Shown here in pieces: positions 22,587-33,353 of a stretch of 64,000 nt of DNA; position 1 is the stretch's first letter, and each line of letters starts with the position of its first letter. Location: assembly GCA_020809705.1 (NCBI GenBank), contig CP085832.1, forward strand, positions 2,852,001 to 2,916,000, in the 5' to 3' direction. Made by a program: the position numbers and the translations under genes. Source of the DNA: Calonectria ilicicola (lineage: Eukaryota > Ascomycota > Sordariomycetes > Hypocreales > Nectriaceae). The notes below the pieces were generated by a model. The model saw only the letters and a program-made list of their open reading frames with translations, was not told the origin of the DNA and made no database searches.

Positions 22587-24562
22587 GGCGGCGATGGGAG
22601 AGGCTTCAGCGAGATGGTCGGGAGAATGAGGTTGGAGAGCGAAAGGTCGCTGGAAGGGCGAGGTCGACGTCGATGATGTGTGGGATGTGGAGAGGGAGAG
22701 AATGCGCGGCTCTGGCGATAGGCGGTCGTCGTACCTAAAGCTGTGCCGAGGGGTAACTTGGAAGGTAAAAGGCAACGGTGTACTGGGTACAGGCTACCTC
22801 ACTGCTGAAATACTGGGCACCTGGGCAGTGGAGAGCGCTGGGGGCAATTGGAGGGAGGGGAGGGAATGCAACCTGGTCCAAAATTGGCAGCGCCCTGAGC
22901 TTTTTAACAGCCCCTACTTTGATCGGGAACACGCCCATCAGCCCAGGCAGCAACTGGCGAGAAAAGCATGGCGATGGGTGGCCGTTGCGATGACTAGGCA
23001 GTGAAATACGCTCCTATCATGGCTACCTATTTACAGGCTGCAGCATAAAGGACGAGATGAGGCTGGGATGGGAAATGCGACGGCGTCAGAGGAGGTACAT
23101 AGAGCTCCCCAGCATCCCCCACCATCATCAACTACTTTTTTTTTTCTTTTTAACAAGAACAGTTCCAGCAGCGCAGCGCGTCGGCGGATCCGAGGCGCTA
23201 TGCTACTGTAGGTACCTCGCCTAGGGAGTATGCTGCCCAGTCGCTGGCGTAGCTGGCGCCCGTCTCTGGTGCTGTTGGGCTGGTTGAATTAGACCTCCGA
23301 GCTTGAACCCAATCCTTCCCATCGAAAAGTTGGAGGTGGGTTGCTGGGCCTCTCAGGTACCAGGTACTTGCCAACCCACCCCTTCCTACCTCCGCCTCTC
23401 TCAATGCCCATCTCGCTCTTGTCCGACGGGAGAAGAGGGGCTCCTTCGCTCCTGCTAGTTTCACAGGCGCAACTTTAAAGCCTTTCAGAGCAATATATGC
23501 AACATTGAGACTCATGTCCTTCAAGCTTGACTGTCCCGCATACCATTTCGGCCTAAGATTTTTGGTTCTTTGGTGTAGCAGTCCAGCCTCGCTTCCGTTG
23601 ACGTTGGATGGTCCACTTTGGGCGGGACACCAGGGAGCTCGTCCCAAGTAAGTAATTAATTAGCACAACGGTTCCATGCCTGCTGGAACGGCAAATGAAC
23701 AAGGCCTGTCTGTATGTGCACTGTGCATCATCGGATGACTGTTTGTGGCACAGCTTACCAATTTGCCAGTTTGCCAAAAGCAAGGAAGATACTTACGTGC
23801 ATTTGTAACCAGTGAATTACATGAAGGGTATTGCCAAAACCAACTTCCCGCGCCAAACGCTTATCACGTGCTGACGCGTTGAGAACTTGGCGCCTCAGGG
23901 AAGAAGTTGTGGTACTTGGGTCTTTTTTACTGCCAATTTACCTACACGCCGACCTTTGTAGGCCCATAGCCCAGTCACACTCGCTGGACTTGCCCTCACC
24001 AACCTCAATCCCATTTTAAACTCCCCCGCTTCTTGATCACATTAGTTCATCCTCCACTTCTCCTCCAATTAGCGTCCCTAAGCATTTGCTTCAAGGTTTT
24101 CCCTGCCACGCTTCATTCCCACTCGATCATCATTCCGTTCACGACGGGCAAAGACAAAAACGCCACTCCGTGTCTCGCACGCACCTTCACCATCGACATT
24201 CCTGGCCAAAAGTCCCAACGAGCCAACGCTCAAAGCACTAATTCCAGTCTGAAACCCTGCCAACTTACCAGCTTGTTGGGAGGGTGGCGTGCCTTGTCCT
24301 TAGGCCTGGTTAGGTGAGCTTAGTTATGGGACAGGTCCAACCTTGGTAGCCATCGTTGTCAGCAGTGTCTCTTCATCTATATTCACTTCTCTCACACACT
24401 TTTGCCGACCTTTTCTTCTTCTTTTTTTTTTTTTTTCATCAAACTTGCGTTTCCGCGTACCAATCAGGGCCGCCAGTCGCATTCGTATATCTTCGGATTG
24501 GGAAGTGGGCATGTATATGACTCCAAAACTATGCCGTCTTGTGTACAAAACACTCAGCCACA
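22587..24562. promoter_or_regulatory. Divergent promoter region between Rab11 and the chromodomain gene
   Basis: About 2 kb without a supported gene. It holds poly-T runs (near 23138 and 24424), a CACGTG box near 23868, and CT-rich sequence just upstream of the chromodomain start that suits a long 5' UTR. No frame here is protein-like. Confidence 0.5.
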
Positions 24563-27500
24563 ATGAATGATTCACTACCTGAAAGCATGGAAGTGGATAG
24601 TTACGATGATGTCACTTCCCTAGCATCAACAGCGGAGGATGACATTCAATCCAATGAAGAATGGGAAGTCAAAGATATCCTAGCCGAAGAGCTCGTGGAT
24701 GATATGACCAAATATCTCATTGAGTGGGACGGGTATCCTCTTCACGCTGCCTCCTGGGAGCCAAAGGAGCACCTTGCTGAGACCACACTTGCAGATTGGG
24801 AAAAGAGAAAACAACAAGACGGCCACAAGCGCCAGGCAAACCAACGAATCAAAGCTTGGAGGAAAGCTGTTGTTGACAATGTTTACGGTAAGATTGCTCG
24901 CCATGAAGAGCGAAACCGCAAACGTGCATCCCGAGGTCTTGAAGAAACTGTATATGAATGTTCACTAGAACAGTATTTGGAGGATCTAAATACAATGCCC
25001 ACTGGAGAAGACGAAACTGAAGGCAACCATGATGCACAAGGGATTGGGGAGCCTCAACCTGAGTATTCCCCTCAGTCCTTAGTTGAGCCCTCAATCCCAG
25101 GAACAAACCCGCAGCTTAACTCGGCTCTCCAGCAGCCATCCAATGCTACAACTATAGGACAGGCTCAAGCTCAAGGAACACAGCATGCGCAATTGACGAA
25201 AACAACACTAGGTGCCAAATTTAGTGCAAACAGGTCAAAAAACCCCATTTTAGAGCCGATTCAAACACAACCTATTATTCACAGGACATCTCAGGAAACT
25301 AATAACGTCTTTGTGGGTGGAAAGACAAGAAAAAAGAGGCCGACCCTGCTTGACGCTGCTACTGATCCAACCAAACAACCTCGAATGTTAAAGCTTCGAC
25401 TCACGAATAAACTTAAAAAGGGGTTCCGTGACAGGGAAGGGGTTGTTGCGCCCACCAAAAAACAAAATTTATTTTACATTAGTCCCGATCATGAAAGAAT
25501 TGCAGGACAATCTTCTACCCATACTCCAGCCTCAACCTCAGGACACTCTCAAGAACCACCTCAGTCAGCGGTTTCGTCACATCAGTCAGATATCAGCCCT
25601 CTCTCCCCAAAAGAAATTGGGGGAGATGGGATAATATCAGCGATGCAAAAGAAAAAGAAGAAGAAGAAAACAGTATGTTTTCTTGATGAGCCCGAAACCA
25701 TCGAACCTGATCCCGAGACAAGCATGTTCATCGAAGATGAGTTCTCTACATCACAAAGAAGGCAAGAGTTCATTTTACCTAAGGAAGAAACCAATGAAGT
25801 ACCTGGTGCTATTTTTAAACTCCCTCCTGGGAGTTACCCCTCGTCACTGCGGACTGTCGAGAATACGAAGAGCCTCTCGGTGGCCAACGGTACCATGACG
25901 AAACCCACAAAGTTCTCACCAGATTCCACGAGTATCATTCCAGTCACATTCCACGGTCTGTCTCAAGAGATGGCTCCAAATTGGATAGCGAGGATTAAAA
26001 ATGAGCAGACTTTGGTGTTCACACACATGTGTATGGCGAAAGACTTTTGGCAACAGTATGGGCCATGCTCAATGGGGATGTTCAGGGGCAGGTTGACAAG
26101 TAGTGAGCATCCTAACGTCCTTCAGAATGTCGCAAGCAGGCTTAAACTTGGCTCATTTGGAATACTTTGTCGTCTGCAAGAATTTAGCATTCTTGTGCAC
26201 GCTACCAATTGCGAGGATTGGGCACCGTCAAACCAGAATGCGGAGGGGGAAATCCTCAGCTTCATCATCATCGAAGCAGGCACTTCCATGGAAGATTCAG
26301 ACCTTGCTCCTCTTCCATGTTTCACTAATCCGGGCCATGAAGATTTACCCCCGGGCATGCGCCCGGCAATTCTTCGTCGAATTTTCGGGTTTGAATACAA
26401 TAGACTCCTTCCGACAAGTCTACAGGAAACCACTAAACACTCTTTCTTTTTAGCATTCCCCCCAACTCATGGCCAAGAAGCAATATTCTTGGCTCAGTGG
26501 CTTCGTAGTTGCAATACGGAGTGCAAAATCCAGACAAGTCTTCATGCTGGCCATTGGTTTAATTTCTTAACTCGTGATCGAGGTGTCATTATCGTCCATG
26601 AAGATGCTACCTGGGCTATACGACTATTTCCAGGATTCTCCAGGCTTCTTGAGTCAAATCCCAAACGGTTCGGTTTCTGGTTGTTTTCGAAATCACTAAA
26701 GGTTCAATCTCTACTTCGACAGTGGGATGATGCCCCCTCTCCTCCTGGAAATATTCGCCTACAACCAATCTTCGCAGTCGGCGTTGTAATATTGATTACG
26801 CCAAGTTTTCTTGTTTCGCAGCCTTTACAAGCTTATGTGTTTGCGAAATGGGTGTGGAAGACACAAAAGCGAAATGTAGATCCTTATCAGCGGGCAAGAT
26901 TCGTAGTTTCTGCGAATATTGATGAATGGCTTCACGAGTTGGCTGTAGAAAGAGCAGATAAACCAACACAAAAGTCTCAAAAGCATTCGAATCCCAATTT
27001 ATTCAACAACGAAGCGATCGAGGCAGGTTTCAAAACGTGGCAAATCATACGGAAGCTTGTTGTAGATGGAAGTGAAGAAGACTCAAGCCGGCTGATATTC
27101 GCTCCTGATTCCATTGACGGAAATGATGAGCAAAGCTTGGTCAATTGGTTTGGCTGGTGGTCTATTATGAATATGGACCAGTTCAGGAAATTTATCGTTC
27201 TGGGGTCCAGCGATGGGCGCCCACAGCGGCTTATACGACGATTCAAAGCTCCCACCTTCTCGCCTTCAACAATCGGAAATCCGGACGAAGTATTTCGCCA
27301 GCTTCACATTGAAGAACAGGCCAAACAGTCCCTCGCCAGCGCTTCCAGTTTAAATCACCAGCTCGGTCTCACAGGCTCGAATGCACCGCTTCGAGTCGTC
27401 GCCAGTGACCAGTCCAGCTCATTGATCAACTACCTTGACAAACTCCTCACTGAATTGATGAACACTAAGTGGTGTCCTCTTGTATTGTACAAGTTCCCAG

Positions 27501-28417
27501 TCTCATACTGGAACCCGGACATGGACTTTCATTTCCGGGACTACAAATCCGAGTTCTCAACATATACTAAATGCTTTTACTGGTTTAACACATTTCGGGA
27601 ACATACGTCGCATCTCAACACCATGACATCCCTCTTTTACACTATCGAGGGACAATGGGATGCAAATGCGTATCCCCAAGGTGTTATGCCCCCTCGCCGG
27701 CCGTGGATCCTAATGCACCGACCAATTAACATCCATAGAAGGCCATGGTCTGCGTCGGAGTTGCTAATTTGGGATCTCACGAAAAGCGATAAGTTTAGTC
27801 GGGACAAGAGTGTGTATGAAGCCGATCTAATCGAGGCACAGCGCGAGGCTATCCGGATTTTTAAGAAGGAAAACCTGACCAAAAACCCTGACCAACCCAT
27901 CACAAGGGTCATGATCGCAGGGTTCGATGCTCCCTGGATGGACTACGCTAATCAGCTAGATGCAACTCTTGTGTATCTAACAAAGTTCACCGAGGAGCCT
28001 AAATACTGGCTACCTATTCCAGAGATGGCACTCGTAGGCAGAGGTTGGAAAACAGTGCAACCTGGGCAATCACCCCCATCACCACCCCGGCAGGCCTCAG
28101 CAGATGCTATGGACATTGATGAACCCAAGACAGCCAGCGAGGGTATTAACCCACTCAATATGAACACTGTTTTTCACCCGCCTCGAGGAAAGGGAGGCTC
28201 ATCAACTAAATGTCATAATCGATTATATCAATGCACAAAGGATGTTATGTGGAAAGCTGGCAAGGGTACAGATCTTTACATGGACTATTCATTTCGACCA
28301 ACGTTGGAGTGGTATCGAGAACAATTAGCAGAGGGGCGGGGATTCGAACATATTAAGGTTATGCCTTGGCAGCTACTGTTTGAGCACTATGAAATACCAG
28401 ACCCTAAGGAAGTCTGA
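24563..28417 (+). CDS. Large chromodomain protein (possibly Chp1-like)
   Basis: One exon encodes 1,284 residues. After an acidic head, residues about 33-80 form a chromodomain: EEWEVKDIL, YLIEWDGY, SWEP. The three aromatic cage positions are filled (W34, W55, Y58), so methyl-lysine binding is likely. A low-complexity Gln/Pro-rich stretch (about 150-330) and a run of seven lysines (363-369) follow. The remaining 800 residues look folded, with a region near 460-600 loosely like a SPOC domain and a Trp-rich C-terminal part. The order chromodomain, SPOC-like, then large C-terminal domain recalls fission yeast Chp1, the chromatin arm of the RITS complex. That link is an inference from architecture. 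ATG 24563 sits in good context (GCCACAATG) and is the first ATG of the frame. Confidence 0.75.
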   Translation: MNDSLPESMEVDSYDDVTSLASTAEDDIQSNEEWEVKDILAEELVDDMTKYLIEWDGYPLHAASWEPKEHLAETTLADWEKRKQQDGHKRQANQRIKAWRKAVVDNVYGKIARHEERNRKRASRGLEETVYECSLEQYLEDLNTMPTGEDETEGNHDAQGIGEPQPEYSPQSLVEPSIPGTNPQLNSALQQPSNATTIGQAQAQGTQHAQLTKTTLGAKFSANRSKNPILEPIQTQPIIHRTSQETNNVFVGGKTRKKRPTLLDAATDPTKQPRMLKLRLTNKLKKGFRDREGVVAPTKKQNLFYISPDHERIAGQSSTHTPASTSGHSQEPPQSAVSSHQSDISPLSPKEIGGDGIISAMQKKKKKKKTVCFLDEPETIEPDPETSMFIEDEFSTSQRRQEFILPKEETNEVPGAIFKLPPGSYPSSLRTVENTKSLSVANGTMTKPTKFSPDSTSIIPVTFHGLSQEMAPNWIARIKNEQTLVFTHMCMAKDFWQQYGPCSMGMFRGRLTSSEHPNVLQNVASRLKLGSFGILCRLQEFSILVHATNCEDWAPSNQNAEGEILSFIIIEAGTSMEDSDLAPLPCFTNPGHEDLPPGMRPAILRRIFGFEYNRLLPTSLQETTKHSFFLAFPPTHGQEAIFLAQWLRSCNTECKIQTSLHAGHWFNFLTRDRGVIIVHEDATWAIRLFPGFSRLLESNPKRFGFWLFSKSLKVQSLLRQWDDAPSPPGNIRLQPIFAVGVVILITPSFLVSQPLQAYVFAKWVWKTQKRNVDPYQRARFVVSANIDEWLHELAVERADKPTQKSQKHSNPNLFNNEAIEAGFKTWQIIRKLVVDGSEEDSSRLIFAPDSIDGNDEQSLVNWFGWWSIMNMDQFRKFIVLGSSDGRPQRLIRRFKAPTFSPSTIGNPDEVFRQLHIEEQAKQSLASASSLNHQLGLTGSNAPLRVVASDQSSSLINYLDKLLTELMNTKWCPLVLYKFPVSYWNPDMDFHFRDYKSEFSTYTKCFYWFNTFREHTSHLNTMTSLFYTIEGQWDANAYPQGVMPPRRPWILMHRPINIHRRPWSASELLIWDLTKSDKFSRDKSVYEADLIEAQREAIRIFKKENLTKNPDQPITRVMIAGFDAPWMDYANQLDATLVYLTKFTEEPKYWLPIPEMALVGRGWKTVQPGQSPPSPPRQASADAMDIDEPKTASEGINPLNMNTVFHPPRGKGGSSTKCHNRLYQCTKDVMWKAGKGTDLYMDYSFRPTLEWYREQLAEGRGFEHIKVMPWQLLFEHYEIPDPKEV

Positions 28418-28872
28418 TGTACCTTGAAATAGTGCTAGACGGGGAAGACGTAATTCGGTCCCACTTTTGGTCGACTTCACACAATGGCTTAAAGCACGGT
28501 TTTCAATCTGCAGAATCCATTTGGAAGGAAAGCTGTGTTCGGCACAAGACAACACACCTATCCATCGCAAAACAGGTAAACAGTGGAGTCGAGCGTGAGA
28601 TTGGGGAGGGGGGATGTCTGAATCGATAAAGGAAGGGTCGAAAAGGCTGCTGGAAAGTCAAGGCAAAGAGTTGGCCGAGCTGATATATACCCAGGGAATC
28701 GAAACAACATTCATGTTTCACTCAGAAGGTAGATTTAGCAGCCAGGGCTAACAAAGGGTATATTATGTTTAATGATGATACAAAGTGTTAGGTATTAGCT
28801 ATACAAGAAGGCTCTCTAGTTGGGACAAACAAGGAGCATGTAGTACTCGATACTATATAAATTTTCCATTTC
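28418..28872. other. Convergent 3' intergenic region
   Basis: This holds the tail-to-tail 3' ends of the chromodomain gene (+) and the Pex14-type gene (-). No gene is seen. Confidence 0.5.
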
Positions 28873-30099
28873 TCACCTCGCCGTAGTAGGGAAGTTTCTT
28901 GTGCTTAAAAGCACACCCTTGACTCTCCGGATATTGTCTCTGGCTTTGCGAATCTCATCATCAGGTTCAGGTTTGCGGGATCGACCATATATATCATATG
29001 TGCCAGTTGATCTGCCCTCGTATGTAAGAGTGTCAAGGTCATCGCGAAGACCGTCAATCTGGGTGCTGAGGCCATCCATAACTTCGCTCTGAGACCGGAA
29101 GTCGTCTTTTAGGCTGGACAGTGTCTTTGTCAGTCCAGTCAGCCGATCAGTCTGCTGCTTCGCTGTTGTTTCATCTGTGGAATCCCTGAATATCGTGGAT
29201 GTAGTGGTCAAAGGGAAAGATGTTTGGGTGCCCATGTCCCGATGAAACATCTCGGTCGGATCGTCGGCCTCGCTCTCATTGTCTAGATCCGTAGCGGCAA
29301 CACCCGCCACATTCTTCTTGGGAGGGACCACAGATACGGTCTTTTCGAGTTTAGAGACTAACGCGTCGAGGTTCTGCACTGTGCTCTCGTGGAATTCGGT
29401 GCGGGCTATCATCTGGGCGTCCACCATTGGTTTCACAAGATATTTTCCTGTGCCATAGGCCAAGGTTGACAAGCCAACGAGACCGTAGAGAGTGTTGAGC
29501 AGGCGGTCTTTCGTGACAATCGGGGGAGGCCGCTCGGCCTTGGCTAGGAATTCAGGATATGTTACGATCGGGGCTCGGTCAGTGGGTTGGGTTTGGGTTT
29601 GGGATGTGGTGGTAGTGGTGGCGGTGGTGGAGGTGCTTGTTGGGGTGGTTTGAATGGATGATGGCTGTGAGGGTGATTCTGTCGAAGCTGTTTCCTTGGC
29701 ATCCTCAATCTAAAAACCATAAGTATGTGCTTATCGTCTCTATGAGGACCAAAAACAAACCTTTGGGCTGTCTGGGGCGGGTTCATCGCCGAGTAACGTC
29801 TGAATATCGGATTCGGAAATGTCCTTGGACTTCAGAAACGCGATCTTCTTCTCTCGGGGCGCATCGCGCACAGTCTCGTCATCAAGAAATTTCCGCGCAA
29901 CTTCAAGTGAATCTGACTCTGAAGCTTGGGACGCGACGTCTGGCGCTGTTGTCTCTTCAGCTTTCGGCTCGGTATGGGTATCCGCCTTGTCTGTTGGTGA
30001 CGCCGTCATGGGTTCGGTCTTATCCTCCGGTTGCGAAGCGCGCTGCTGCCAGCTGGGCACGCTTGGTTTCTCCGTCTTTGAATCCGAATCACTCATCAT
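28873..30099 (-). CDS. Pex14-type peroxisomal docking protein (Pex14 or Pex14/17-like Pex33)
   Basis: Two exons (30099-29761 and 29709-28873) with a 51-nt intron, phase 0, encode 391 residues. Residues about 70-105 form the Pex14 N-terminal helical domain (LEVARKFLDDETV, REKKIAFLKSKDISESDI), which binds cargo receptor Pex5 and Pex19. A Ser/Thr/Gln-rich linker and a hydrophobic segment (NTLYGLVGLSTLAYGTGKYL) follow, suiting peroxisomal membrane anchoring. A coiled coil fills the C-terminal half. The domain lies about 70 residues in, after a Glu/Ser-rich head, whereas classical Pex14 starts with it. That favours the filamentous-fungal Pex14/17-like protein (Pex33), but I cannot decide. Siderophore enzymes further right are peroxisomal cargo, so the pathway is relevant to the region. 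Confidence 0.8.
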
Positions 30100-32094
30100 G
30101 AATCAAGGATTTCGATCTCGATGTAGAAATTTTTGGCAAGGAAATTCTCACATTCAAGAAGAGAAGAAGATGGGAGATAGCTTAGTGCATGCACGTCGAG
30201 ATGTCCGATGTTGTCACGGCTAAGGTTCGGGATGGCATGTGCCTCGGCAGATTCGGGGACGGCGCCGGAAAACGGTCGCGCGAGGTTGGTGGTGGTTTAT
30301 GCGGCCCGACCACTATCGGCAAGATGGGCCGGGTTGATCAGATAGGTGGCATCGCTCCAAGATGTATTTAAAAAAACATGCAGCTATCATGAATCTATTC
30401 ATGGGATGTTAGTCCGCTAGGCACTGAAGCATGGCAAGTTTTTCCCATGCAAGGAAGAGCATGCATCCTAATTAAAATACCACTGGCAGACAGTAAAAAA
30501 CGCGGCTTTGCCGTCATATACGCTTTGACTGCTTTGGCCCTCTACCGTTAGTCCGTCCAACCCTCGCGTCGCATCCATCTCAGCCAGACCACTTCAGGGA
30601 TCATTATCGATTGCGAGGGAACCATCCAATTCAGCATTGACGCGAGGATCTAAACGCGCCAATCCCTTTATTCTACCATCCACCCTCGACATCGTTCCGT
30701 AAGTAGAGTGACGACAGTGCCTTGTCCCAATCGCCCAGTGCGCGTTACGCTCCCAGCCGCGTGGTACCAGAGCAAAAAGGAACGTTGCTCATTTGACCTG
30801 GCACAACACACCAGCCAACCAGCCGTGTCCAGCGCATCACCAATCCATCAGGCCCCCCATCTCACTGTTCTTGCGCATCACAGTGTTCGCTCCAGGCGTG
30901 CCGTGCAGTTTACAGGGAGCCACAGCGGCCTTCTGCCTTGATCCCCCGCTCTCAACCGTGGACTGCGATTCGTTCCATCTTGTGCACAGGCTTGTCGGCT
31001 TGCAGCAAAAGGAAGCGGCTAGGAAGGCTAGATCTGGGTCCAGTGGTTCACCGCTGACCAACAACCAACCCATCAAAAAGCCGTCTGGTGTGCGTTGCCA
31101 TCGGCAAGAGAGTGTTTCAGGACGACGGCAAAAGGAGAGACGATCCAGCCATTCGTGGAGCAACCATAGCTAGACAAGGCTGTGTGACGTACCTTGGCAG
31201 CGAATTGTGAAAGGTGAGTTGTGGCATTTTCCTAACCACTTCCATTTATTGGCACGGTCAGAGTCGGCCATGTTGCCACCTGCATTATCCTGCTTTGCTT
31301 TTGTTCATTCTGCCCTCTGTTTTCGTTACCACCGCCCTCCGCCATTCGCCTATTCAATCTGAGAGGCGCAACCAAGCGTGCCAAGTAAGCGTGCATCGGC
31401 CATCGTTGATTGGGTGCTCTCGAGTGACGACAGATACGCAAAAGCTGGCTCAGTGGCTCAAGGACGGGCTGCCCCTGGCATCGCGGGCGTTGCATCCTGT
31501 ATTTCCTCAATGCATTGCATTTAAACACAAAAAGACCTAGTGGGCTTTGCTACAGCATTCCGGGGAAGACGACCGTTTATCGCGCGAACCTTGTTGTCGT
31601 CCAAGACCATCCATCCAGCAATATCACGCTCCAGCCTTGCGCTTTGCATCTTGCAACTCTGCCATCGCGCTAGCTTGAATGAAGCCTGCCAATCGTTCGA
31701 AAGCTGTTGGGATCAGATACGACACGACACGACGCACTGTATCTCCCTGACACAGTTGCGTTCTGCGAACTGCCGATTATCCGTCGCTCCTTCTGTTTCG
31801 TTCCCGCAGCTCTTGGCTTGCCTCATAGTTGCCTTAGTTGTTGGGCCCTCCAACCACCAAACCTATTTCAACAAGCAAAATCTCTTCTCTTCTACCATCA
31901 TTACACTCCCGCTCAGCCCTTGATTAATGCCCCCGCCCCAACCCGCCCCCGCGCCTTCATCCTCTTAAAATCGCCGACTCACCCAATGCTCTTGGCCATT
32001 GATCGCTCTCGATCGTAATTCTCTCAACATAGATAGCCTTATCCCCAAGACCCGAGCCAGGAAATTCATCGCCGCCAGTGCGGACCTCCTCATC
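30100..32094. other. Two-kilobase region upstream of Ies2 without a supported gene
   Basis: This is a moderately GC-rich, CT-rich stretch. Several short frames (30708-31940) lack domains, good starts or joined partners. It most likely holds the Pex14-type promoter and a long promoter and 5' leader for Ies2. Confidence 0.45.
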
Positions 32095-33353
32095 ATGTCT
32101 TCACGACCACGTCGCTCTGCAGCCACCAAGGCCAATGAGGTCATTTCTGCACACGCCAGATTGGCTGACTCACCAGAAAGAGGAGAACGAAGCACCATGT
32201 CTTCCAGACGATCCGGTCGCGTCTCTCGTGACGCACCCACGTCTCCCGGCACGGTCAAGGTGGCCAACCCAACTCGTCACTCAACCCGTGCTGGTCGAGC
32301 ATTCACAGGGGGCGAAATCGTCGAAGGAAAGAGGAATCGTGGAGGTAGGAAGAGCTACGTCGTAGACTCTAGTCCTGAAGAAGAAGAAGAAGAGGAGGAG
32401 GAGGAGGAAGATGAAATTGAGGTCGAGGAAGAAGATGACGAGGATGATGAACTAGATGAGGACGCTGAGGGCGAAGAAATGGATGTCGACGCTGAGGGAG
32501 AAGATGCTGAGGGCGACATTGATATGGACATGGCTCCCCCAGCCCCTACCATCAAGGTTTCGAAGCCGTCCAGATCCAGGCCCGCCCCCAGGGCTTCAGC
32601 AGCCAAGGTTGTGCCTGATGACGATGACGACGATGAGCTCAGTGATCCCGATAGCGATGTGGACCAAACAATGGGCATGGACGAGACCATGGTCGATGAA
32701 GATGCCGAAGGTGAAGAGATCGAGGTTGCCGGTGAGGAAGTTGATGAGGAGGACGAGGATGAGGAGGAAGCAGACAGTGACGAAGGAAGCCAAGACGAAG
32801 AAGTCGACTTGACCAAGATGACAAAACGCCAGCGAGCCCGCTTCGAAGACGAGCCTCAACAGTATATGAAGCTCTCCGATGGTATGTTGAAAGTAACCTT
32901 CTCTCAGCACAGGTACTGACTGGTTCAAATAGAGGTTCAGGCCAAGAAGGTTTTCACAGCCGAGGAGCTGTCTATGCGAAGGCAGGAAATGGCGCGCCGA
33001 CGCCGTAACCTCAGCGAAAAGCGAAACGAGGAAGTGAAGGTACGACCTCCCTCGAGCCCAGGGCATATTCCCGCGATTGAACCCAAATGACTAACTCGCG
33101 AGCACAGATGGAAACAATCAACAAGCTTCTCAAGAAGCAAGCCCCTAAAATCAACCGCAAGGCTGCCGCTGCTGGTGGTGACACTGCGGCCGATGATTCT
33201 CAGAAAGCCGACCCTATCTACGTCAGATGGGTCAGCAATAAAAACGGCATCAAGATAGGTGTGCCCGATGACATGATGAAGAGCCCTGCTGGAACCGTTT
33301 TCGGAGGTGGATCTGGGTTATCATCGGGCAAGATGGTAGAAGAAGTCGCATAA
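32095..33353 (+). CDS. ies2: INO80 chromatin-remodelling complex subunit Ies2 (PAPA-1 domain)
   Basis: Three exons (32095-32881, 32933-33039, 33108-33353), with introns of 51 and 68 nt and agreeing phases, encode 379 residues. A basic head with RSGR and STRAGR motifs leads into very long Glu/Asp runs (about 90-240). The PAPA-1-like region follows: LTKMTKRQRARFEDEP, YMKLSDEVQAKKVFTAEELSMRRQEMARRRRNLSEKRNEE and INKLLKKQ. This is the hallmark of Ies2/INO80B, which contacts the INO80 ATPase and stimulates nucleosome sliding. The C-terminus (YVRWVSNKNGIKIGVPDDM) also fits the family. ATG 32095 is the first ATG of the frame. The identity is well supported. Confidence 0.87.

Noticed and set aside
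32355..32816. Ser-rich minus-strand frame
   Set aside because: Antisense of the Glu/Asp runs in Ies2.
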